DNA of 64,000 bases from Falciphora oryzae. Its lineage: Eukaryota > Ascomycota > Sordariomycetes > Magnaporthales > Magnaporthaceae. The stretch is taken from assembly GCA_000733355.1 (NCBI GenBank), contig JNVV01000004.1, positions 1,043,046 through 1,107,045 on the forward strand. The letters are read 5' to 3'. The position numbers and the translations under genes are program-made. The notes below the pieces were generated by a model. That model worked only from the letters and a program-made list of their open reading frames with translations, ran no database searches and was not told where the DNA came from. Shown in pieces: positions 24,690 through 36,385 of the stretch (the stretch's first letter is position 1; each line of letters begins with the position of its first letter).

Positions 24690-27084
24690 AAGGAACCGGA
24701 CCCTTTTATTTCGTTTGCAACGACATTTCCTTCCCTACCAAGCGACTTCGGCATGCCGGCCGGGGAATCAACAAAATCCCCTTTTTTGCCCAGCGATTCC
24801 GGTATACCTGCCGATACGATGCCGGCCCAATTTGGAAAAGCGGCCGGAAAAGCCCCCGAAGGCCTCTCCCGGTCTGCACCGGAAGAACGTTAAAATACCC
24901 CTATGCTCGACGATTAGGGGGCACTTATCCTTTATTCGGCACCCCCCTTCGATATGGCCTTTGAACAACAAGCCCTTATATCCGTGGGACGCCTTTAGGA
25001 CCCCCCGGGCTGGATGACCGAAATCCAGCGGGAATTTATTAGTACGCACGAAGCAATTTCGGCCCTATTTCGAGGTGTGAGCCAGGAAATCCTCGCCGAC
25101 CGGGAACAAATCCGCGAAATCAGGACCTATTACGACCACATCACCCACGCGTACAATACCGTCGTCTCTTTATATAAGGAAGGCTTGATCGCTTTTGCCG
25201 AGCAACAAAAAGCATTCCGGCAACGGATTATCGGAGAAAGCTAGGCATTTGCATAACAAGTTTGGGCTACGATTGCCACTTTGGCTAAAGAGCAACAAAC
25301 ACGTTCGGAGGCCCTAATTCAGCTCCGGAACGTTACTCGGGCCCAACAAAACCACTTGCAAAACCTACAAGCACGACTTTCCACTTTCGAAAAGGGAGTC
25401 ACTAACTGGGCCGTCGATAAGGATACCCAAATCCAGGATCTCCTGACCAAGGAGCATATTTCGCCCGAGGCCCTTACCGAAGCCGAGCGACGCATATTGG
25501 CCCAAACTCGCCAGCTTGTTAAGGACGCTATACGGGAAAGCCGGCGGTTTATAGCACAAAGAAAGCGGCCTAAATTAGCTATTGTACTCTCGGCCCTGTA
25601 ACGATCGTTTTAATAACCCGGATCAAACCGAAGCTCTCCTTAGGACGTACCCGTCCCTATTAGGGAAAATAAGGCCGAAATTGATACCGATATACTTCCG
25701 CCTTCCGCTTTTAAACAAATAAGCTCGATGGCGCGGGAACGGATCGTTAGATCGAACGCCGGCTTGCTGGCCGCATAAATGGAAAGGACCCTAAGGGATT
25801 TACAAACCCAAGCAAACCAAGCCCGCACAAGCATTACGCCGGGACGGACATAAGGACAACCCGCCGGTAATCCGGACTTTTCGGACTTTTCGGAATCGGA
25901 TGATAGCGATAATAACCTGCCACCAAGACCTCCTAACCAAAGGCTACGGCTGTTCCGATCACCCTTTCCGCCAGGCGATAGGGCTTCGCAACCCCTTAGG
26001 GGAATTCCCTAAAGCACGGTTTTTATGGTTAACCCCGTGCAATTTAAAACCCCTAGCGTTTTTGAAGGGGATCGCACTAAATTTAAAAACTGGTGGTTCG
26101 TGGTATAAGCTTATATAAACGCCTGCCCCTAAAGCTTTACGGGTAACCCGTACCGTATCATTTGGGTTAAGTCCCTCCTAAAAGGAGCCGCCCTCCAATG
26201 GCACGTAGCCAGGGCACGTTTATTAAAATCCATGAACGTTTAAAATTCTTGGAAAGGATACGCTTCGTTGTTAGAGGAACATTATAAGGACCCTAATAAG
26301 GAACGAACCGATGCCAAAAAGCTCCAATCCTTAAAGTACAACGGCGATATCGTTAGCTACCTAACGGAGCTGGGGCAGTATAATATTACTACCCGATGGA
26401 CCGGTACGACCTTCCGGGATTTCGTCCGATCTTTGCTACCCGAAGGTATTACCAATTTGGTATATGCTAATAAAGGTCGAATCCTTACGGACGACGCCGA
26501 ATTCCTCGAAGCTTTCCAGGAAGCAGGGATCACTTACGAGCAAAAGCTCGCGGATAGAGCCTCCATTAAGGCTTTGATGTAAGGAACGGGCCAAAAGGAA
26601 AAGGGAAAAGACGAGCCCGCTTCGAATTAGGAGCGCTCGAACGCGGGCCGTCGCCGCGGCAAGGGCTCCAAAGACAGGAACCCAAGTCCATCCTCAAGCT
26701 CCCGTTCCGGAAAGAAGGCCAACGATAAAAAGGCCGCCGACAAAAAGAACAACATTTGGACTACTACCAAATTGGCACTCGAAGGAATCGAATAACGCGA
26801 TATCGACGCACGAAAGTTGGCCAAAGCCGACTGCTGGCGCTGCGGAAGAGAAGGGCACTATACGTTAAAATGCTACGCCAAAAAGGACACCAACGGCAAA
26901 GAACTCCCTCCTATACCAGCAAAAACGGCCGGTGCCAAATCCATTTTTAAACGCCCTGTAACGGACGAATAGGAGGAACAGCTACAGGCCAAAAAGGCTA
27001 AAATCGCTGGCCTCACCTTAGAAGCCCCGAGCGAACCACGAATCTTTAAATTATCAGATTCGGAATCGGACGATGACTGTTGAC
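24690..27084 (+). pseudogene. gag remnant of inner element
   Basis: Open pieces include 25014-25244 (MTEIQREFISTHEAISALFR), 25281-25601 (helical, coiled-coil-like) and 26268-26582 (MLEEHYKDPNKERTDAKKLQ...SYLTELGQYN, the retrotransposon capsid region). The knuckle near 26830-26880 reads CWRCGREGHYTLKCY, an intact C-X2-C-X4-H-X4-C. The pieces lie in compatible order but are separated by stops and frame changes. Confidence 0.8.
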
Positions 27085-27106
27085 AACCATCGACCGTCGC
27101 TGCTGT

Positions 27107-30100
27107 ACGAAGGCCTTTAACGGATAGGGAACTCGTAAGGCCAATCCTTCGCATGTATATACGGGCGAGGGGATCGAAGGAGATACCTGTCCGGGTCCTT
27201 TTAGACGGAGGCAGCGATACGAAGGTCATGTTAAACAAAATAGCGAAGCAACTCCCGGGTCACCTGGTTGATAGAGCTATCCCTCGCGTAATGACCTCCT
27301 TTTTAGGGAAAATCGAACCAGAGGCCGGAAAGCAACTAGTAGTCGACGTTACCCTCCGGCACAAAACGCACTATTTTACAGAAACGTTCGAAATTAATCC
27401 TACGGATCCAGATTGCGATATTATCCTGCCCTTCGCATAGCAAAGGCAACACCCACCGCTGGGGTTACTGGATCGCGACTTTCGGGATATCCGGATGAAT
27501 TCGAATAAATGCCGGAAGTGCAACAAGCCCCGGGCCCGGAAGCCACAGGACTTACGGCCCCTAAAAGGCTTACGCTTTCGGGAGGATATGAAAACGGTCG
27601 AACCCGTAGTTATTGCGGCCATTAAGTACGGGCATGGTATTCCTTCCTTTAAGGAAGTGGCCAAAGCAGATTCGGACGGCCTCGAATCGGTATTAGAGGA
27701 GTTTAGGGAGTTCCTTCCTATTATAACGGAAGCGGCCGTTACCCGTTTTCCCGATTATCAGCCCTGGGATTACGAAATTCACCTAAAGGAAGGAGCCCAA
27801 TTAACCTATGGCCCCTTATACCAAATGAGCTAAAGGGAGCTGGACGTTTTAAAGCTTTGGCTGGAAAAGCATGTGCGAACCGGCAAGGTTAGGCCATACA
27901 AAACTGCTAACAGTTCGCCCCTTATGTTCGCAAAAAAGAAAGACCCCTTCGATCCCTTAAGGGTGGTGGTCGACTATAGGGACGTGAACGCTAAAACGAT
28001 TCCGATTCGGTGCTTTATCCCGCTTATCACGGAACTCCAGGATCGATTTCGGAATGCCAAATGGAAAACGAAGATCGACCTTAAAACCGGGTTTAACCTA
28101 ATTCGAATGAAAAAAGGTTACGAATAGCTTACAGCTTTCCGCTGCAAATACGGCGTTTTCGAGTTTACGGTTATGCCTATGGGCCTTATCAACGCCCCCG
28201 CCACCTTCCAAAGCATGATGAACTATATTTTTATGGACCTTATCGATGCCGGGCTCCTTGTGTATTTGGATGACCTTTTAATATACGCAAAAACTAAGGA
28301 ATAACACGATAGTTTGGTAAAGGAAGTGCTTCGCCGCCTTACCAAATATAACTTGGCCGTGGCCCCTCGCAAATGCGTTTGGGGGGTATACGAAGTCGAG
28401 TTCCTTGGTCACATAATAGGACCCGAGGGCATCGCTATATCTAAGGATAAGGTTAATGCTATCATCCAATAAAAGGCCCCTAACTGCTTTAAGGACTCCC
28501 AATCGTTCGTCGGCTTTGCTAACTTTTATAGGAGGTTTATTAAAGGGTTTTCAGGAATCGTTAGGCTTATAACGACGGCTAACGCCCTGTTTAAAAGCTA
28601 ATAGCGATGGACCCCCGAAATGGAACAGGCCTTCGAAGCTTTTAAAGTCGCTTTCGTTTCGCTTCCGATATTCCGGCATTTTAATCCGTTTTTCCCGGCG
28701 CAAGTCGAGGTAAACGCTTCGGACTTTGCCTTTGGAAGGGTGCTATCCTAAAGGGACCCCGAAACCAACAAACTGCACCCCGTTGCCTTCCATTCACGAA
28801 AAATGTCGCCCGCCGAAATTAATTATAAAATCCACGATAAGGAACTTTTAGCGGTCGTTAATTGTTTCGCTAGGTGGAGGCATTACTTCGAAAGGGCAAA
28901 GCACCGGATAAAGGTTTATACGGATTACCGGAACCTTGAATATTTCCTAACGGCTAAAGTCCTTAATTAAAGGTAAGCTAAATGGGCACAACAATTGGCT
29001 AGTTATTAGTTTATAATTAATTACCGGCCAGGAAAGCAAAATAAAAAGGCCGATATGCTATCGAAATTACCCCAGCACAAGCCTAAAAAAGGGGGGAGTA
29101 AGGATTAGCCGATTACGACGATCCTGTAAAAAAAACATTTCCTAGTAAGAATTTCGGCTTTAGAAGGATAAGGAGATAACCTTATGGAAAAAGCTTTGCC
29201 GTAAGGAGCACCTTTTTTCCTTTTGTCCCTAGGCCGGCTTTGTAGTATTCCAGTTCTAAAGTGGGCTACGGAATTTACTAACAAAGTTAAACAAATTGGT
29301 ATATCGGATTCCAAATACCAGGGCCGCCTTTAAAAGCCCAAAAAGGGTGAAGAAGTTAAGGATGGCCTCTTTTATTATAAGGAAAGATTGTAGGTGCTAA
29401 CGGAAGCTTTGCAAAAAGAAGTCCTCGAATCCGAATATGATACAAAAGTCGCTGGATATATGGGTATGGATAAAACCTTCGAGTTAATTACTTGGCACTT
29501 TTAGTGGCCCAATATCGAAGCAAAAGTCCGGGAATACGTAAGGGGATGCCTGGAGTGCTAACGCAATAAAGCCCTAAGGCATGCCCCCTTTGGACCCCTA
29601 TAACCTATAGAGCTGCATTACCAGCCCTGGAAAACGGTGGCTATGGACTTCATCACGGACCTCCCTTTAAGCGATGGGTGCGATTCAATTTGGGTAATGG
29701 TAAACCCTTTTACCAAGATGGCGCATTTCGTCCCCTTTAAAGTTGAGGGTAAAAAGTCGGATGACCTTATCCGCATTTTCGCCAAAGAATACTAGCGATT
29801 GTACGGTGTGCTTTTGGATATTATCTCTGATAGAGATTCCAGATTTACGAGCCATTTGTAGAAAGATTTCCTCCGTTTGGTAGGCATTAAGCCAAAAATG
29901 AGCATTGCCTTCCATCCCCAAACGGATGGACAAACCGAAAGGCTTAACCAAAGCTTGGAAGCCTACTTTAGGTTTTTTGTAAATTACGAAATGACCAATT
30001 GGGTCGAGCTATTACCTACGGCGGAATTTGCCTATAACAATATATTTTCGGCAAATACCTCCATTACTCCCTTTTTCGCCAACTACGGGTACCACCCAGC

Positions 30101-30824
30101 TTCCAATAATCCCCCTTTCCTAGGACGAGTACGCAATCCAACAAGCCAACTCTACCGGCATTGGATGACCCAGGTGCACGAAGAAGCCAAACAACACTTC
30201 GAGAAAGCCCGGGAACGAATGAAGCATTGGGCCGACAAAAGGAGAAGCCCTTCGCCGGTCCTTACCGAAGGACAGTTCGTTATGTTAAACGCCCGGCACA
30301 TAAAGACCCGTCGCCCCGCCAAAAAACTCGATGCCAAAATGCTCGGGCCCTTCCGGATCCTTAAGGTTATTTCTCCTACGGCGGTACGACTAGCCCTGCT
30401 TAAAACCTGGAAAATCCATAACGCTTTCCACGTGTCCTTTATCGAACCCTACCGCTTTGGCATTTAGGCACGACCTGACCCTGACCAGGTACTACGGGAG
30501 GCCCCCTCGGTTATAGGAGATTTCGTTGTAAAAAAGGTTATGGATTCCATGGATACAGGCGGAAAGGTTCGTTACTTTGTCCGATGGGAAGATTACCTAC
30601 GCAAAAAGGACTGGACGTGGGAACCTTGGGAGCATTTCGATACCGACGGGTTTAAGCAACACGTTGTTGCCTTTCATCGGCTCAACCCCGATAAGCCTAG
30701 GGACCCCCGCGTGCCACAAGATATAGGCACAGCCGCATCCCTTAAGCGGGCTTCAAAAGGTTTCGAGACGCGCCCTAGGAAGAGGAGGATAGTGTCACAC
30801 GGAAGAACCTGTGGACTCACCTAA
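27107..30824 (+). pseudogene. pol remnant of inner element: protease, RT, RNase H, integrase, chromodomain
   Basis: The protease has VLLDGGSD (from about 27196). RT is recognisable by [29 protein letters not shown] and the catalytic [10 protein letters not shown]. RNase H shows VNASDFAFG and [12 protein letters not shown]. The integrase has a zinc-binding part ending GCLEC, the catalytic core MDFITDLPLS, and FHPQTDGQTERLNQ inside a 196-codon open frame (29877-30467). The C-terminal block 30540-30820 is a chromodomain (KVRYFVRWEDY...DWTWEPWEHF), which in chromoviruses targets integration to heterochromatin. Several in-frame stops lie between these parts. Confidence 0.9.
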
Positions 30825-31078
30825 TCGGCCCCACAGAAGGTCCGGGAACCGGTATAGGTGCCCAACGGCCCCGAGGCCCAAAGGCCGAAGGCCGGAGGGG
30901 CAGTGTGAATCATGTATTCAATACTTCGCACGGATCACAGGGTGGTTTATATAAACCATGCCATCTCCTATGTCCTCCATGAGAGATTCCTTCTTCCTCA
31001 AGCATCTCTTGAGCCCATAGAAAGATTATCTGCAATCTAGAGATTCTTTCTCCAAGCCGTCTTTGACCCCTTGTTACA
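30793..31078 (+). repeat. 3' LTR of inner element
   Basis: 286 bp, preceded by the purine tract AGGAAGAGGAGGATAG. It is the less mutated copy of the pair. Confidence 0.95.
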
Positions 31079-31083
31079 GAAAT

Positions 31084-32880
31084 CGCTAAAAGTAACCAGT
31101 CTTTACGGCCTGGGCTGCAAATGGCTATATAAATCCCTATCGCAGCCTTTATTCGCAATAAAAAACGAAAGTGGCAAACAAAGCCTAGCCTAAAAGGTAA
31201 CTTAAAAAAGTCCGCGACGGCTTAGCCCCGGGCAAAAGAAAAACTGCTGGCAAAGGAGTTTGGAGCTGGGAGCGTTATTTATAACCAATTGCTCCCTCGC
31301 CCTATTATTATCGAACTAATAAAAGATAAAACGGCCAGGGCCGATAAACCAGGCCGAGCAACATACCAATTGGTCAGGCGGTTGCAAACGCAGGACCAAG
31401 AAGTTGTCGCATTGCGTGCTTTGGTAAAGGACAGCGCCGGGATCCAAAAAGATCAGCCCGCTAGGACAAACGTAGCCGCCTAGAGAGGCAATACCGCGCA
31501 GAGACGCGATGCCGCGCAAAAACGCGATGCCGCGCAAAGACGCGATGCCGCGCAAAGACGCGATGCCGCAAGAAGCGATGCCATATAAAAACATAATGCC
31601 GTGCAAAAACACGATGCCGCGCAAAGACGCGATGCCGCAAAAAGCGATGCCATACAAAGATATGATGCCGTGTAGAGATACGATGCCGCGTAAAAACGCG
31701 ATGCCGTTAAAAGCGATACCGCCGAAGAAGGCGATGCCGCGTAAAGACGCGATGCCGCCAAGGAAGGCGATGCCGCGCAGAGACGCGATGCCGCTGGAAG
31801 CGATGCCGCGCGGAAACGCGATGCCGCCGAGGAAGGCGATGCCGCTAGAAGCGATGCCGCGCGGAAACGCGATACCGCTAAGGGAGGCGATGCCGCGCAA
31901 AGCCGCGATGCCGCCAGGGAAGGCGATGCCGCTGGAAGCGATGCCGCTAAAGGAGGCGATACCGCGCTTAAACGTGATGCCGCCGGAAGGAGCGATGCCG
32001 CCCAAAGAGGCGATAAGGCTAGGAAAGGCCGAACCACCCACAAAGGATACCATATAAACGAAAACGGAGTTTTGTACTTCCGGGGACGCTTGGTAGTACC
32101 TGCCCAAAAAGCGTTAAAAACCTAGATCATGGCTTAGCACCACGACGACCCCCGGGCCGGACATTTCGGAATTTATAAAATAGTAGAACTTATTAAACGC
32201 AAATTCCACTAAAAAAAACCTGGATAAAAATATCGTAGCTTACGTTAAATCGTACCAGGCATGCCAGGGAGTTAAAGTGCTTAAACACAAACTTTATAAC
32301 GAGCTGCAACCGCTCCCATTACCGGAGCATCCATTTTAAAAGATTAGCTTGGATTTTATTACAAAGCTACCCGAATGCCCAACTTCCACAAGACAAACGT
32401 ATAATGCCGTATTTATAGTAATTAACCGCTTTACTAAATACGCCAAATTTATCCCAATGCGTAAAACCATCTCGGCGTTTATACTAGCCCAAATGTTATA
32501 ACAGCACGTTAAATGCCAATTCGGCACCCCGGAAGGTATCGTTAACGATAAAGATTCGCTATTAACAAGTTATTTTTGGGCGGAGTACCGAAAAGCTTTG
32601 CACTTAGCCCGACGGCTATTTACGGCGTTCCATCCTCAAACCGATAGCTAAATAAAACGCACCTATTAAATACTAACGCATTATTTGCGGATGTTTATTA
32701 ACCGAAAAAAGTACGGTTAGGTAATAGTATTGCATAAAGCCGAATTTGCGTATAATAACGCTAAATACGAAACTATTAGCGTTAATCCCTTTAAAGCACT
32801 ATATAAATTTAACCTTCGTATATATAAAATCGTAGTCGACTTTAAAAAAACCAAAATTTAAAAAGTGCTGAAACGGTTAC
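31084..32880 (+). pseudogene. pol remnant of outer element: repeat spacer and integrase
   Basis: This is the continuation of the outer pol after the nested element. A 64-codon open piece (31289-31483) leads into the tandem repeat. The integrase zinc-binding part (HHDDPRAGHFGIYKIVELI) begins near 32140, and the core ends with TAFHPQTDS near 32620. The core is heavily interrupted by TAA/TAG. Confidence 0.75.
31494..32030 (+). repeat. In-frame minisatellite (DAAQRR-type) within outer pol
   Basis: About 540 bp are built from GATGCCGCG plus CAAAGACGC-like units of 12-18 bases. In the pol frame they read DAAQRRDAAQRR with variants (DAARSD, DAAEEG, DAAGSD). All units keep GATGCC or GATACC. The unit lengths are multiples of three, so the frame is kept from the spacer into the integrase. 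A few units carry CAA-to-TAA changes. Confidence 0.9.
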
Positions 32881-35431
32881 ATTATATCCGCAAAATTTAA
32901 ACCGATATGCGAACTAACTATACCCGTGCTATAAAAGCCCAACGCCGGTACTACAACTAACGGAAATAACTTTAAAAATACTAGGAAAAACAAATCGTTA
33001 GCTTATCCATAAAAAACTTCCGGTTCAAAGCAAGGACCTGCAAAATGGCACCTATTTATATCCGGGTACCTATTATAAAAAGGGTTAGCAGCTTAGCATA
33101 CGAAATATAATTGCCGGAAAAATACAACCGTTTGTATAACGTTTTTTCCGTAACGTTATTAAAACTTTAAAACGATTCCCGTCCGTAACCTCCTAACTTT
33201 GCTTTCCCGAAATTGGAAAAGGAAACGGAAGAGTGGGGAATGGAAAATGTTATCGATATACGCGAACAGGAAAAATCCCGATCTTTTTTAATTAAATAAG
33301 CAGGATAACCAATGGAATATAATACGTAGGAACTAAAGGAATATTTAAAAAACGCACGCAAGCTAGTTAATACCTATTTAAAAAAAAACGCAAAACGTAC
33401 CGCAAATAAAATAACCCTATCTTAAGCCCGAAAAAGGGGAAATTGCTAAAAAACCTAACTAAATAAGCCCGAAAAAAAAGGAAAAAACAGTATTAACTAG
33501 GACTTGCGACTTTTTTACTAACTAAAAGCCCGCCTTCCATTTGCATTATTTTTACCCGGTAAAATTAAATAACGAAACGATATATTTAAGCCAATCCTTT
33601 GCTTTCTCCTCCGTCGTACTATCGCTTACGAGGCCGGCGTCGGAAACTTCCCCCTAAAAACCTACGGGGTTTAAAAAACGGATCCGATACGCGGCCCCGG
33701 TTTGCTCGAAATCGAAAAAATGCAAAAGGCGATTGGTATAATTTACGTAAATTATTACTAAAATACGGTTCCGGAGGGTAAGCTAACCCAAATCGGCCAA
33801 ACGCGCGTTAACCAAACCGAGCTCGCAAAAAAAAAGGGTCCGAATATGCATATACGGACGTTCGATAAAGTTTTAATAACCGCTAGCGATACGTTCCTTA
33901 TACCGGATGGATATTAGTAAATCGCGAGGAATTGGGAAAAAATAAAACGAATGCGTTAGCTTTTAAAGGAATATTAGCTAATCGGGATACATTAGGGTTA
34001 AAACCGCCACGTTTGCAAAAATCCGTCCCCCGTTAATAGCCGAAAACAGCAAATTATAACGAACGTTAAAGTAAATAATAACGGAGGATTTATACAAATT
34101 TTCCCATAAAAGCAGGTTGTAAACGGTTTGGAAACGCAAAATTCCGATGGCTGGAAAAGGCAGCCCGTTACGTACCTACCAAACTGCTTCCAATAGGGTG
34201 CGGTCCACGCTAAACGGGTATACGCGAAACTTAAAAAATTATATAAATTAAAAACATAATAATATCGGACCGGAAAAGGAATTTATAAAGGACGATAAAC
34301 CTAACCGCGCCAAATATACTAATAGCAACGACCCGTTTCGAAAAAACCAACGGCATATATTAAATTATACTTGTTATGCTCGCCGCCCCGGAAAAAATCG
34401 GCAATATAGCAATTCCCGTAAAGGAATAAACGCCGGTTATCGTAAAAATCGAACGGACCGGCAATTGGCACGATTGTCGCCTAACGACGGTCCTTTTCGG
34501 TAAAAAGCCGAAAAGCAAGCAGCTACTTATCGTCGGAAAAATCCGTAAGGTTGCGCAACTTTCGAAAAAGGCTAACGGGATATATAAGCAGCTAAAGCGT
34601 TGGATAAAGCCAAACCGGAGCTACTTTAAAAAAAGGAATAGCGGGTCGGAAATAAACGCGCGCGCGTACGTTCGAAACCGTAAACAGGTTCCGGATTACC
34701 GTTTGTTTATTATCGGCGAAATCGAAAAGCTAACGCCGGACGGCGGCGTTATCCTTGTAATCGTAAAATATAACCTAAAAAAGGTTAGCTTACGCCCGAA
34801 ACGAGCGTGTTAGGGGAAGGGACGAAAACGTACGAATAAGCGTACGGTTAATAACGAACGCTAACGATAAAAACGCATACGATAAAAATAGGGTCGCAAG
34901 TACGAATCAAATAAACGTTTAGTTGCGCGAGCGTTAAAAAATAGGGAAAAAAAAAGCGCGAACGCAAAATTAATGCAAATAACGCTAAAGCAAACGTAAA
35001 CGAATAAACAAATTAAAACGTTCGCGTAAGCTTAAACGCGAACCAAAGCAAAAAAGGCAAATTAAATAAAATAATAACAAATTAAAAGGTTATTGTTATT
35101 AAAAAAAGGAAAAGGTAAAAAGTTGCCGGGCCGGAAGGGAATTGGATACCCACCGGGCTAGCCGCACTTGCCGCCGCCGTGGCCGGGACCTACCGGACCC
35201 CCGCACTTGCCGTTGCCCGAACCCTACCGGAAGTTACTAGGGACTCGCTACAGCCCCAAAAATAAGGCTATTTAAAACTCACGCTACGCCAAACTCGATA
35301 TTTCCAGTTAAATTGCCATTTCCACCGATAACCCAATTCCAAAATAGCAAATCGAAACTGTTTAGGAAAGGCACCGCTACATCCCTACCAATAGGCGCTG
35401 CCGAAACGTTAGCGCCCTAAAAGGGGGATAG
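32881..35431 (+). other. 3' tail of outer element without recognised domains
   Basis: This is about 2.5 kb between the integrase remnant and the 3' LTR. It is AT-rich with many stops. An Arg/Lys-rich open piece lies at 33599-33781. I recognise no chromodomain or envelope-like sequence. The final part (35120-35420) is less mutated and Pro/Thr-rich in translation, ending in the purine tract. Confidence 0.6.
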
Positions 35432-35706
35432 TGTAAGGAGGCCCGTCGCGATAAAAAGGGTCGCCAAAGGAGGGTTTCAGCCTCCCTGGTGGGGTTGCGC
35501 CCTATGGAGGCTTAAGACACCCAGATACGTGACGGGGCCTAAGGGGCTATGCTACTTAGGCGGTTTGGTTGAGGCAATCCGACGATTGCTATAACCAAGC
35601 TGAAGTTGTCGTATTTACCTTATAGCAATATAGGACTTCTACCCCCTGATTACCGTCTGGTATTATCGTGATCACCTCGTACAGGCCTTCGGCTTACCCC
35701 GTGACA
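35432..35706 (+). repeat. 3' LTR of outer element
   Basis: 275 bp, TG...CA ends, followed by the GGAAA duplication. It holds most of the transitions separating the two copies. Confidence 0.95.
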
Positions 35707-35783
35707 GGAAAAAACCGTCGGTTTATAGCTTTTGTATGGAAAAAACAAAAAACACCTTTACCACCAAACACGCCCTAAATGAC

Positions 35784-36385
35784 ATGGATTCCGTGCCGCC
35801 GCCTCAGTTGAGGGACCTCTGTTCGAAGCCGGCCCCCGCGGTGCTCCGCTCCGTACGCTTGTTCCATTGCGCGGATGGAGATGGATATCAGCCATAGGCC
35901 ATGGGTTGAGGCGAACTCAGTCAATGGCGGTGTGAGTGGCTTGCAGGCAGTATGAGTGCATATGCGCGTGGCTGCATACTTGGCTGATGGAATGATAGCA
36001 ATCCTTCCATCCATCCTGCTTCGCGGGAAACAATCACGAGGCAGCCTCAGTTGGTAGGCACAGAACCGGTCCAATAGTCGAGAATGCTTAGCCGCCACAT
36101 CCTACGGGCGTAAATGTTCTGGCTGCTTGACGAACGCCACGCTGCGACTTGACGAGAATTCATGTCAGAGAAGGGGAGGTTGGGGGGTCTGCCCGATAAT
36201 CAACGGGCGAACCCTCCTGTGTGGGGGAAGCCCCCAGATGATGAAAATGAGCCTTCCTCACATCAGAAGAGACGCCCGCAGCGGGCAGGAAGCGGCCGCA
36301 GCCTGCCCTCAAGTGGCAGGTCGGGGAGGAGGGGAGTCCTCGGCCGGCTACCCGTAGGTAGTAAAAATGGCGATCTGCCCCAACG
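35784..36385. other. Intergenic before the HET gene
   Basis: About 600 bp of ordinary GC content between the right TIR and the HET start. Open frames on both strands overlap and are not protein-like. No repeat is seen. Confidence 0.5.

Larger units (their letters stand above)
24104..31078 (+). mobile_element. Inner Ty3/Gypsy chromodomain LTR retrotransposon (RIP-mutated)
   Basis: This is a 6,975-bp element with two 286-bp LTRs (TGTCACACGG...TTGTTACA) and a perfect target duplication GAAAT (24099-24103, 31079-31083). Its order is gag with CCHC knuckle, protease, reverse transcriptase, RNase H, integrase, chromodomain. It inserted into the outer element in the same orientation, between RNase H and integrase. 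Stops at CAA/CAG/TGG positions disable it, although several domains remain open for 100-200 codons. Confidence 0.95.
19676..35706 (+). mobile_element. Outer Ty3/Gypsy-type LTR retrotransposon (RIP-mutated, interrupted)
   Basis: The element is bounded by two 275-bp LTRs with TG...CA ends and a perfect 5-bp target duplication GGAAA (19671-19675, 35707-35711). Without the nested insertion it is about 9.05 kb. The order is gag, reverse transcriptase, RNase H, [nested element], spacer with a DAAQRR-type repeat, integrase, then a long 3' tail and a purine tract (AAAAGGGGGATAG) just before the 3' LTR. RT before integrase places it in Ty3/Gypsy. All coding parts contain many TAA/TAG codons at former CAA/CAG positions, so it cannot move by itself. 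Confidence 0.93.
19482..35777. mobile_element. AT-rich TIR (MITE-like) element split by the LTR retrotransposon
   Basis: The left end reads TAAGGGCAGGTTTGGTGGTA and continues AAT plus T tracts (19482-19520). The right end, read in reverse complement from 35777, reads TAGGGCGTGTTTGGTGGTA and continues AAG plus T tracts. The shared core GTTTGGTGGTAAA is identical. AATGAC flanks both outer ends (19476-19481 and 35778-35783). Removing the retrotransposon and one copy of its GGAAA duplication leaves about 260 bp, so this is a small nonautonomous DNA element. A hAT-type 8-bp duplication is not clear; only 6 bp match. Confidence 0.75.

Noticed and set aside
31509..32057. Plus-strand ORF of MPRKDAMP repeats
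   Set aside because: Same minisatellite read in a shifted frame; the DAAQRR frame connects the pol spacer to the integrase.
31316..32107. Minus-strand ORF rich in GIASLRGIAF repeats, resembling a membrane or elastin-like protein
   Set aside because: It is the antisense of the DAAQRR minisatellite inside the outer pol; repeat units of three-fold length keep several frames open at once.
19676..35706. CRISPR-like or bacterial features in the repeat-rich zone
   Set aside because: The repeats are LTRs, TIRs and a coding minisatellite of a fungal genome; no spacer structure.
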